DNA of 64,000 bases from CAXXFQ01 sp963674475 (GTDB taxonomy: Bacteria > Planctomycetota > Planctomycetia > Pirellulales > Thermoguttaceae), in the NCBI GenBank assembly GCA_963674475.2, contig CAXXFQ010000017.1:1-64000 (forward strand), written 5' to 3'. Of the stretch, positions 24,651-32,964 are shown piece by piece (the first letter of the stretch is position 1; each line of letters opens with the position of its first letter). The translations under genes and the position numbers were made by a program. Under the pieces are notes generated by a model that did no database searches, had not been told where the DNA came from, and saw only the letters and a program-made list of their open reading frames with translations.

Positions 24651-25949
24651 ATGAAACTCTGTAGTATGGTCTTTCCCGCCTCCTTTTATCGCATTCCCTG
24701 TGGAAAATCCCTTATGGTTTCCTCCCTGCTGATCCAAACGAGATGTTTTATCCGAATAGGGCACCGGTTCGCCCGCGGCACGGTTCTTTCCTTTTGGTCG
24801 ATCCTGATGATTTCGGCCGTTTTGGGGGCGCTTTCGTTGGCCGGGTGTGGAGCGCCTGTCGAAGCGAACCTGACGCCGCCGACCCCGCCGGAAATCGGCG
24901 TTGTTCCGGTGATCCGAAAAACGGTTCCGGAATATTATGATTATGTCGGTTATATCGAGTCAATGCTTAACGTCGACATTCGAGCCCGAGTCAAAGGTTT
25001 TTTGGAAAAGCGGCTTTTTGTCGAGGGGGATGACGTCAAGGCGGGGAATTTACTCTATACGATCGAGCGTCGTCAATACGAGGCCGCGTTGGAAGGGGCC
25101 CGCGCCGCGTTGCGACGGTCCCACGCCGCGGCGGCCGACGCCCGACTGGAAAAAGAGCGCTATCTGATGCTCTTGCAGCGTGAAAGCACCAGTAAGAGTG
25201 AATACGACACAAAATTGGCCGCCTCAGAAATGGCCGACGCTCAGGTGCAACTTGACGAAGCGGCCGTTCGTCGCGCCCAAATCACGTTGAGCTACTGCTC
25301 GGTCGTTTCGCCGATCGACGGTCGGATCGGCCGGACGAAGATCCACGTGGGCAATCTGGTCGGCGTCGACGGCAACACCATGTTGACGACGATTGTGAAA
25401 CTCGACCCGATTTACATTACCTTCGCCCCGGCGTCGGAGCATCTTTCGAAAATATTCCCCTTACTCAGCGACTCCAACCCTTTGGAAGTGGCGATCCGTG
25501 CCGCCGACCAAGGGGGCTGGTCAGCGCAGCGAGGGACGGTTAATTTTCTCAATAACCAGATCCAGAAAAGCACCTCGACCATTTTATTGCGGGCGACGAT
25601 GCCCAATACGGATAAGAAGTTGTTGCCGGGCCAGTATGTCGAAGTGCGGCTTTTTCTGAAGGAGATCGCCGACGCGATGCTGGTCCCGACGATCGTCATT
25701 CAGCGGAAGCAGACCGGCACCCAGATTTTGGTGGCCGACCCGAAAGGCGTTTTACACGCTCGGAAGGTCGAGCTTGGTGCCGAATACGGAAACCTGACCC
25801 GAATTATCGAAGGCCTGAAGCCGGACGATTTGATCGTGACCGAAAAATGGTTGCTTCTGCGTCCCGGCTCGACGATTCGTCCGAAGCAAACGCAACCGGC
25901 CAAACCGAAAGAAGAGGCCAAAATACTACCGACCGAGGCGACGTCGTAA
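24651..25949 (+). CDS. RND efflux periplasmic adaptor (AcrA/MexA family)
   Basis: 432 aa if started at 24651. A lipoprotein-type signal (SAVLGALSLAGCGA) ends at about residue 66, so the true start may be a later ATG (24714 or 24807). The membrane-fusion fold is clear: a lipoyl half motif VDIRARVKGFLEKRLFVEGDDVKAG, an alpha-hairpin rich in Ala/Arg (about 125-190), the second lipoyl half SPIDGRIGRTKIHVGNLV and a beta-barrel region with ATMPNTDKKLLPGQYVEV. It links the inner-membrane pump encoded 76 bases downstream to an outer-membrane channel. No TolC gene is adjacent; the one at 44448 belongs to the metal system. Confidence 0.88.
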   Translation: MKLCSMVFPASFYRIPCGKSLMVSSLLIQTRCFIRIGHRFARGTVLSFWSILMISAVLGALSLAGCGAPVEANLTPPTPPEIGVVPVIRKTVPEYYDYVGYIESMLNVDIRARVKGFLEKRLFVEGDDVKAGNLLYTIERRQYEAALEGARAALRRSHAAAADARLEKERYLMLLQRESTSKSEYDTKLAASEMADAQVQLDEAAVRRAQITLSYCSVVSPIDGRIGRTKIHVGNLVGVDGNTMLTTIVKLDPIYITFAPASEHLSKIFPLLSDSNPLEVAIRAADQGGWSAQRGTVNFLNNQIQKSTSTILLRATMPNTDKKLLPGQYVEVRLFLKEIADAMLVPTIVIQRKQTGTQILVADPKGVLHARKVELGAEYGNLTRIIEGLKPDDLIVTEKWLLLRPGSTIRPKQTQPAKPKEEAKILPTEATS

Positions 25950-26025
25950 GCCGACGATCGAAAACCTTCCTTCCCCCACGGACCACGCGTCCGCCACCCC
26001 GACTCCCACCTAGCCGAAAAAAACC

Positions 26026-29000
26026 GTGATCGATTATTTTATCTCCCGTCCGATTTTTTGTAGCGTCATCGCCCTGGTTTTCCTGGTCGCGGGGGGGATC
26101 TGTATTTGGGTGTTGCCGGTGGCCCAGTACCCCGAAATCACGCCGCCGCAGGTCCAGATTACGGCCAACTATGTCGGTGCGGGCAGCGAGGTGACGGCCC
26201 AAACGACGGCCATCCCGTTGGAGCAACAGATCAACGGGACGCCGGGGATGATCTATCTCGCGTCGACGAGCGACAATACCGGGGCGTTGACGGTCAAGGC
26301 GACGTTCGAGGTCGGTTACGATCCGTCGATCGGTGCGGTCGACGTGTTGAGTCGAATCAATACGGCCTTGCCCCAGTTGCCCGAGGTGGTCCAGAAGACG
26401 GGCGTGACGGTGTTGAAGAAGCTGCCCGAGATCATGATGATCGTCCAGATCAATTCGCCGGACGACACCTACGACACGATTTTTTTGAGCAACTACGCCA
26501 GCATTTACGTCGTCGACGAACTGAAACGAATTCCCGGCATCAGCGATATCATGGTCGGTGGCGAGCGGAAATACTCGTACCGAATTTGGCTCGACCCGAA
26601 CAAGCTGACCTCGATGGGGATGTCCGGAACCGACGTCGTCGCCGCGATCGAAGAGCAAAACCAGGACGTTGCCGCGGGAAAAGTTGGCGGTCCCCCGGCA
26701 CGAAAAAATCAGCCGTTTCAATATCAGTTGAACATGTTGGGTCGGCTTGATCTCAAGGAGCAGTTCGAAGATATCGTTCTGCGGACCAACGCCGACGGTT
26801 CCACGGTTCGGGTCAGGGACGTCGCTCGGGTCGAACTCGGCGCGGAAAACTACAGCATGAACGTGACGCTCAACGGCAAACCGAGTGTCGCGTTGATGAT
26901 CTTCCAATTGCCCGACTCCAATGCGATGGATATTTCGCAACAGGTCCGCGACACGATGGAGCGGCTCTCGAAGCGTTTCCCGAAAGGGCTCGATTATAAA
27001 GTCACCCAGGACACGACCCTGTTCGTCAACGCGGCGATCCAGGAAGTTGTCAAAACGCTTTTCGAGGCGATGGTCTTGGTCTTTCTGGTCGTTTACATTT
27101 TTCTGCAAAGTTTTCGCACGACGCTCATTCCGGCCGTCACGATCCCCGTCTCGTTGGTCGGGACCTTTTTGTTGATGGCGATGCTCGGTTTTTCGATCAA
27201 CACACTCAGTATGCTCGGGCTGGTGTTGGCGATTGGTTTGGTGGTCGACGACGCGATTGTCGTGGTCGAAAATGTCGAACGGCTGATGACCACGCGGAAG
27301 ATGGGACCGTTCGAGGCGGCTCGTGCGGCGATGAAAGAGGTGACCAGTCCGATCATCGCGACGTCGCTGGTCTTGATGGCCGTCTTCGTGCCGGTCTCGT
27401 TCATGCCGGGCGTGACGGGCCGATTGTACAATCAGTTCGCTCTGACGATCGCCTGTTCGGTCGGGCTATCGACGATCAACTCGTTGACCCTTTCTCCGGC
27501 CCTTTGCGCTATTTTGTTGCAGAAAGGACGGAAAAAAGGAAAATTCTTCACCCTCTTCGATCGAGGATTCAATTGGACCGTCGAGCATTACACTCGATGG
27601 TTGCGTGTCTTGATTCGTCGATGGTGGATCGTCACCATTGCCTTTTTGATCCTCATCGCTTTTACGTACCTGCTTTTAGTAAATGTCCCGACGTCGTTTG
27701 TTCCCGAAGAGGATCAAGGCTACTTCTTTGTTCTTATCCAACGGGCCCCGGCCACGGCGCTGGGCGAAACGGCCGAATCGACCGAAAGGGCCGATGCGAT
27801 CTTGCGTGAGATGCCGGGGGTCAAATATACGGTCGGCGTTTCCGGCTACGACATCACCAGCGGCGCGATGCGTTCGGATCTCGGGTCGATTTTCGTGGTA
27901 CTCGATCCGTGGGACGAACGAACGACCAAGGAGACGCAGCTCGCAACGATCGCGGAAACGGCGATGGCCCGTTTTCAAAAAGAGATTCCCGAAGCGGTTG
28001 CAATTCCGTTTAACGCACCGGCCATCCCGGGTATCAGCGCGACTGGCGGTTTCGAGTTTCAAATCCTCGACAGCGCGGCGTTCGGCCCGGAGACCCTGGC
28101 GAAGGTAACGCAGGAGTTTATTGAAAAGGCCAAGTCGCGTCCCGAATTGGGAGCGCTGTCCTCGTTTTACAGTGCCGATACGCCGAACCTGTTTGTCGAC
28201 ATCGATCGCGACAAGGTCAAAAGCCTTGGCGTCTCGCTCAATGAGGTTTTCCGCGCGATCCAGATCAACCTGGGCAGCTTTTACGTCAACCTGTTCAATA
28301 AGTACGATCGTGTTTTCCGGGTCTACGTCCAGGCGGAAAAGGAAAACCGGGCCAAGCCGACCGATATCAGTCGTCTCTATGTCCGCAACGAACACGGCGA
28401 GATGATTCCCCTTTCGGCACTGATTACGCTGGAGCATACCTTCACGCCGGAAGTGGTTTCGCACTACAATTTGTTCCCGTCGGCTCTGATCAACGGGAAC
28501 CCGGCCCCCGGCTACAGTAGCGGACAGGCGGTTACGGCGATGCAAGAGGTGGCCGACGAGGTCTTGCCCGAAGGGATGCGTTACGATTGGACCGGGATTA
28601 TCTATCAGCAACTCAAGGCGGGGAAACTGGCGTTTTTGGTTTTCGGGTTGGCGTTGATCTTCACATACCTATTCCTCTCGGCCCAGTACGAAAGTTGGGT
28701 CATGCCGATGATGGTAATGCTGGCCGTGCCGTTGGCGATCTTCGGCGCGATGTCGGCCCAATGGCTTCGCGGGCTCGAGAACGACGTCTATTGCCAGATC
28801 GGCATGGTGATGCTCATCGGTCTGGCCAGTAAAAACGCGATTTTGATTGTCGAGTTCGCCGCCGGTCTGCGTAAGAAAGGCCATTCGATCACCGAGTCGG
28901 CCATCGAGGCATGCCGCTTGCGTCTGCGGCCGATTCTGATGACGGCGTTTGCCTTCATCCTCGGCGTCGTTCCGTTGGTCTTGGCCAGCGGTGCCGGTGC

Positions 29001-29175
29001 GGCCGCCCGCCACTCGCTCGGAACGACCGTCTTCGGCGGGATGCTTGTTTCGACCCTATTGAGCCTCGGCGTCGTGCCGGTCTTGTACGTTTTGCTTCAA
29101 AAGGGACGTGAACGGTTGAGCAAGAGTGCCCGCCCTGAAGTCGAAGGGGCCGAGACGAATGACGACGAGCTGTAG
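26026..29175 (+). CDS. RND multidrug efflux permease (AcrB/HAE1 family)
   Basis: 1049 aa, the usual length. Twelve TM segments can be placed in two halves. Motifs include PVAQYPEITPPQVQITANYVGA shown in part (residues about 30-45), GLVLAIGLVVDDAIVVVENV (about 400, with the paired Asp residues of the proton relay) and a C-terminal IGLASKNAILIVEFA. The DDAIVVVEN variant assigns it to the HAE1 drug/amphiphile group rather than the heavy-metal group. It is probably co-transcribed with the adaptor just upstream. The GTG at 26026 is the most likely start, as the first TM helix begins within 10 residues. Confidence 0.92.
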   Translation: MIDYFISRPIFCSVIALVFLVAGGICIWVLPVAQYPEITPPQVQITANYVGAGSEVTAQTTAIPLEQQINGTPGMIYLASTSDNTGALTVKATFEVGYDPSIGAVDVLSRINTALPQLPEVVQKTGVTVLKKLPEIMMIVQINSPDDTYDTIFLSNYASIYVVDELKRIPGISDIMVGGERKYSYRIWLDPNKLTSMGMSGTDVVAAIEEQNQDVAAGKVGGPPARKNQPFQYQLNMLGRLDLKEQFEDIVLRTNADGSTVRVRDVARVELGAENYSMNVTLNGKPSVALMIFQLPDSNAMDISQQVRDTMERLSKRFPKGLDYKVTQDTTLFVNAAIQEVVKTLFEAMVLVFLVVYIFLQSFRTTLIPAVTIPVSLVGTFLLMAMLGFSINTLSMLGLVLAIGLVVDDAIVVVENVERLMTTRKMGPFEAARAAMKEVTSPIIATSLVLMAVFVPVSFMPGVTGRLYNQFALTIACSVGLSTINSLTLSPALCAILLQKGRKKGKFFTLFDRGFNWTVEHYTRWLRVLIRRWWIVTIAFLILIAFTYLLLVNVPTSFVPEEDQGYFFVLIQRAPATALGETAESTERADAILREMPGVKYTVGVSGYDITSGAMRSDLGSIFVVLDPWDERTTKETQLATIAETAMARFQKEIPEAVAIPFNAPAIPGISATGGFEFQILDSAAFGPETLAKVTQEFIEKAKSRPELGALSSFYSADTPNLFVDIDRDKVKSLGVSLNEVFRAIQINLGSFYVNLFNKYDRVFRVYVQAEKENRAKPTDISRLYVRNEHGEMIPLSALITLEHTFTPEVVSHYNLFPSALINGNPAPGYSSGQAVTAMQEVADEVLPEGMRYDWTGIIYQQLKAGKLAFLVFGLALIFTYLFLSAQYESWVMPMMVMLAVPLAIFGAMSAQWLRGLENDVYCQIGMVMLIGLASKNAILIVEFAAGLRKKGHSITESAIEACRLRLRPILMTAFAFILGVVPLVLASGAGAAARHSLGTTVFGGMLVSTLLSLGVVPVLYVLLQKGRERLSKSARPEVEGAETNDDEL

Positions 29176-29220
29176 TCCGTATGGAAAAGGAAAACGCGGC
29201 CGTTCATTGACTTTCTTTCC

Positions 29221-30636
29221 TTAGTCGACGATCTCCGGCCTGGCAAACGGGCCGTCCATTTCAACCGGCAATCGCCAAACGTGATCGCCGTCGCGATTGG
29301 TGAAATAGAGTCGCGATTCCGACGGTCGTCGGCCGTGACCGTCGGCCCAAATCGCTGCAAAATCGGGTCGCCCGCCGACCACCTTGCGACAATAGGTATG
29401 GTTGTATGGACTGTCGTGGGTCAACTGTTTGAGCTTTTTCCAGGTCTGGCCCTGATCGGTCGACTCCCAAAGGGCCACCTCCCCGCCTGGATTGAACGCC
29501 TGCGGTCCCGGCTCGGTGGGCCCGAGAATCCGCCAACAGTTATCGTCGACCAGCATCAACGTCCCGGTGTCGTAGTTATTGTCCGACTCGATCGAACCGC
29601 GAACTTCCCACTCGGATCCGTTCCAACGTGCGGTCGTCCAGAGACGTGGCCCGTTTTTCGGACCCGCTTGCCAACCGCCGCTGGTCAAGACCAGGATGAT
29701 CGGCCGCCCCTCGGAATCGAACGCCAGATCTTTCATGTAGACGTTTCGCTTCTTGGATTCCAGCTCCAACACCCGTGCCGGGTTATCCGGGTCGGTCAAC
29801 GGCAACGGAAGTTCCCTTCCGTCCACGGTCGTCCACGTCTTCCCGAAGTCGGACGTTTCCATGTAATAGAGATTGGTTCGCCAATTGAGCCCTTTCCCCC
29901 TCGGGTGATAGTTAAACGCCGTGCCAACTTTTTTCCCCGCGCGCCCACTGACCTGATACTGCCCGAGACCCATGTCGGCCAATTTTTTCGGCTCGCCCCA
30001 GGTCAGCCCGTCCGGACTGGTCAACTGACGCAAAAAACGTCCTCCGGCATATTTCGTATGGAGGAACAGAAAACCGTCTTCGGGCAGATAATGCGGCTGG
30101 GTATAGGAAAAATTGGTCGTCCAGACCCGCTTGAACGCGTCGATCGAGTACGGCTTCGTGCTAACCGAAACATACGACGGGCGGGGCGTGCCGTGGGAAC
30201 TCGAGAAGATCCAGATATGGCCGTCCCGATCGATCTGCATCACCGGGTTGTCGTGCGCGTCGTCGGTCTTTTTGTCCAAAAGAATTCGCGGCCGCGGGAC
30301 CTGGCCGGTCTTGTGATCGTAATACGAAACCATATGCAACAGGGTTGAATTTTTCCGATCGGTGCCGCCATAAACGAAAAAGGTCTTGTCGACCTCCGGC
30401 GCGTAGATGGCCAGCGGTGCATGTTTCGCACAATAGGTCCCCAGACCGCCGCTATATTTATAGACGTACTCATTCTTTTGCGGTTGGTTCGAATACCAAA
30501 TTCCCCGATAGCCGTCGGCCGTCGAAAGCGGCTGCTTTCCTTCGATTTGAAGTTCCGTTTCGGAAGCGACTATTTTTGTAGTGATACAAAGGGAAGTGGC
30601 AATCAAAAAAAGGGACACAAAACGGGCAGTTTTCAT
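29221..30636 (-). CDS. Secreted BNR-4-type beta-propeller protein (putative glycan-active)
   Basis: 471 aa with a signal peptide ending near KIVASE. The start of the mature chain, DGYRGIWYSNQP, and the KYSGGLGTYCAKHAPLAIYA segment are typical of BNR-4 repeat proteins, which include sialidase-like hydrolases and some polysaccharide lyases. Asp-box-like stretches (for example SDFGKTWTTVDG and STDQGQTWKKL) recur through the chain. The substrate is unknown. It is the last of three genes on the minus strand (beta-helix protein and GH43-like/GH29 fusion upstream) that look like one carbohydrate-degradation cluster. Confidence 0.75.
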   Translation of the reverse strand: MKTARFVSLFLIATSLCITTKIVASETELQIEGKQPLSTADGYRGIWYSNQPQKNEYVYKYSGGLGTYCAKHAPLAIYAPEVDKTFFVYGGTDRKNSTLLHMVSYYDHKTGQVPRPRILLDKKTDDAHDNPVMQIDRDGHIWIFSSSHGTPRPSYVSVSTKPYSIDAFKRVWTTNFSYTQPHYLPEDGFLFLHTKYAGGRFLRQLTSPDGLTWGEPKKLADMGLGQYQVSGRAGKKVGTAFNYHPRGKGLNWRTNLYYMETSDFGKTWTTVDGRELPLPLTDPDNPARVLELESKKRNVYMKDLAFDSEGRPIILVLTSGGWQAGPKNGPRLWTTARWNGSEWEVRGSIESDNNYDTGTLMLVDDNCWRILGPTEPGPQAFNPGGEVALWESTDQGQTWKKLKQLTHDSPYNHTYCRKVVGGRPDFAAIWADGHGRRPSESRLYFTNRDGDHVWRLPVEMDGPFARPEIVD

Positions 30637-30804
30637 GAACGATCCCTATCAAGGAGTGGGAAGAAAAATAGTGCGGAAATCGGAGGTGAAACAACCTTCA
30701 TCATAAACGATTCCGACGGAGGTCGCAAGAAATGCAAACGCCCGGCAAACCGCGGGGGGGCTTACCGGGCGCAATAGACACGCGATACCAAAGTTGAAAA
30801 CGGT

Positions 30805-32892
30805 CTATTTTTGCTGGGATTTCGGTCTCGGGCCGATTCGGCTTAGATCGATCTCACGAAAACCAAGTTTTAATGCAGGGGAGCCCGGTTTCAGGCGGAA
30901 ATCGCCGTTTTCCGGATCGACAAACAGCGGGTCGGCGACGATCGAATGTTGGTCGAGTTTCTTTTGCTCTTGCCACTCTTTGAGAGAAAGTCCCTGAAAA
31001 GTCACCGGCCGGCCCGACGCGTCGAAGTACAGGTTGTAATCCATGATGCAGTCGTAGTTCGGCCAAGAAGGGCGATTGAACGGGCGATCGTTTTTGAAAT
31101 AGTAGATGTTCCGATAGAAAATTCCCGTTTGGTCGAGCCACTCGCCCTGGTCTCCGTAGCGGGAGATTTGTCCCTCGTAGGAAAAGGCGAAGATGTTGTT
31201 CTGGATCAGGTTGCCCAGGCAGTTGAAATTGAAAACCATTGCCCCGCGTTGGCCGTGGTCGATGACGTTGTTTTCGACGGTCATCATCGCCGCGCTGTTG
31301 TCGAGACAAATCCCGTGGGCCCCGTCGCAGTAGGAGACCCGGTTGTATCGCACCATGGTTCCCGGCTGCACGCCCAGCAGGTAAATCACCGCGTGAGTGT
31401 TCAGCGGACGGTTGATCACATGATGACAATCGTTGTATTCGATGATGTTTTCCCGCGCGTTTTGCGGGGGCAGATAGCCCCACTGAAATCCGCACGAAAT
31501 GGCCCATTCCCAGCGTCCGGTGATCTCGTTATGGGCGATCCGGTTTTTGCTAGACAGGCCGATCCAAACGGCCGGGGCGCCGAGGTAAACACTACAGCCG
31601 TCACGGAACACGTTGTCGGTGATTGCGGCCTCCGAGGCCTCTTCGCTAGGGTCGGTTGTCGCGTCGGGGCTTCCGAAACGAAAACCGCCCGCCCCCATCT
31701 CTTCAACCGTGTTTCCCTTGAAGCCGATCCGTTTGCAGCCGCGATCGAAATGGACGCCCCAGGCCCCCGTGTTTTGGAACGTGTTCTCTTCAAGCGAAAT
31801 GTCGTGGGCGCCGACGGCATAGAATCCGGCCGGAACTTCGACTTGCGACTGGGGCGTGGAAAGTCCTTCGCGTCCCCAGCCCAGCCAAAGCGGCTTTCCG
31901 CGCGTCAGTGAAATGGCCGCCTGTGGATAGCTGTAGCCGAGTTTCTCGTCCAGATCCCACGCGGTATGCTCGAACGTGATCCCGCGAAAGACGAGGTGCT
32001 CGACGTGTCGGTCGTTCTTGTAGTCGCCCGTCAGTCGGACCCACTGACGCGTGACGGGTAGGATCGCTTGAACCGTTTCGGGCGTTTCCCCTTTGCGTGG
32101 CCAGTAGGTCAGGACGCCCGACGTTCGGTCGAGGTACCATTGCCCGGGACGTGTGAGACCTTCGCGGACATTCTCGACATACCAGCCTCTTGACCAGTTC
32201 GATGGGCGAAACGTCTTGCCGGTGAAGCGGACGGTGTGGTTCTTTTCGTCGACCGACTCGATTCGAAGCCGGGCGTCGGTCCAATGCTGCAAAACGACCA
32301 GCTCGACGTCGTCCCGGTTGTGCCAATCGGGGTCGATCTGGCCGGGCTTGAACTGGAATTCCCGCTTCGGATTTTTCGTCGCGGCGGCGACTTGATACAT
32401 TCCTTCCTCTGGCAGACGTGTGCGAGAAGCCCGTTTTCCACCGATAAAAAGTTGTCGGTAATAGGCCTTTCCCTCGGCCACCTCGGGCAAGGTGACCGTC
32501 CAAAGCTCGTCGGCGCCAACCTTCCAGCCCGAAACGGCCCGACCGCCGGAAATCACGGGCTGTTCACCCGGATAGGCCGCATAGGTAATCGGCCCGTCGA
32601 CCGTTCCGGAATCTTCGGGAGTGAAGACGACCGGCTTATTGAGTCGATAGGTGCCCCCACGCAAAAAGACGGTCACCGGTTCGGACTTTGGTATTTGGCG
32701 GACCGTATCGCGGGCCTTCTCGAGCGTTATAAACGGTTTCGACTGCGTGCCCGGGTTCGCGTCGTTGCCGTCTGGAGCGACATAATATTCCACCGAGGCG
32801 AAAACAGAAGTGGTAATGAAAATCAACGCAAACGAAAGCACCGTTTTCATTATCCCAAAATGCGACAAGGAAGATATCAATCGTCGGTTCAT
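30805..32892 (-). CDS. Secreted right-handed beta-helix protein (pectate-lyase-like fold)
   Basis: 695 aa. A signal sequence precedes ASVEYYVAPDGNDANPGT, the standard opening of secreted parallel beta-helix enzymes. The first third carries the FLRGGTYRL and SGGRAVSGW segments. Helix rungs with repeating N-x-I/V-x-x-N patterns (NRIAHNEITG, ENIIEYNDC, NNVIDHG, NLIQNNIFAF) fill about 390-600. The family includes polysaccharide lyases and glycosidases; no catalytic residues could be fixed. The ATG at 32850 is an alternative start that gives a more compact signal peptide. It lies between the fusion glycosidase and the BNR protein on the same strand. Confidence 0.78.
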   Translation of the reverse strand: MNRRLISSLSHFGIMKTVLSFALIFITTSVFASVEYYVAPDGNDANPGTQSKPFITLEKARDTVRQIPKSEPVTVFLRGGTYRLNKPVVFTPEDSGTVDGPITYAAYPGEQPVISGGRAVSGWKVGADELWTVTLPEVAEGKAYYRQLFIGGKRASRTRLPEEGMYQVAAATKNPKREFQFKPGQIDPDWHNRDDVELVVLQHWTDARLRIESVDEKNHTVRFTGKTFRPSNWSRGWYVENVREGLTRPGQWYLDRTSGVLTYWPRKGETPETVQAILPVTRQWVRLTGDYKNDRHVEHLVFRGITFEHTAWDLDEKLGYSYPQAAISLTRGKPLWLGWGREGLSTPQSQVEVPAGFYAVGAHDISLEENTFQNTGAWGVHFDRGCKRIGFKGNTVEEMGAGGFRFGSPDATTDPSEEASEAAITDNVFRDGCSVYLGAPAVWIGLSSKNRIAHNEITGRWEWAISCGFQWGYLPPQNARENIIEYNDCHHVINRPLNTHAVIYLLGVQPGTMVRYNRVSYCDGAHGICLDNSAAMMTVENNVIDHGQRGAMVFNFNCLGNLIQNNIFAFSYEGQISRYGDQGEWLDQTGIFYRNIYYFKNDRPFNRPSWPNYDCIMDYNLYFDASGRPVTFQGLSLKEWQEQKKLDQHSIVADPLFVDPENGDFRLKPGSPALKLGFREIDLSRIGPRPKSQQK

Positions 32893-32964
32893 CTGGGTAA
32901 GCTCTATCTGGTATCAGGAGGATTTGGAGTGTACTTTTCTTTTCAAAAGAGGAATGACTTCGCG

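Noticed and set aside
24634..24660. Alternative ATG codons just before the RND adaptor start
   Set aside because: They have a purine-rich stretch upstream but are out of frame with the adaptor gene.
25804..27108. 434-codon minus-strand frame
   Set aside because: Antisense to the RND adaptor and pump genes.
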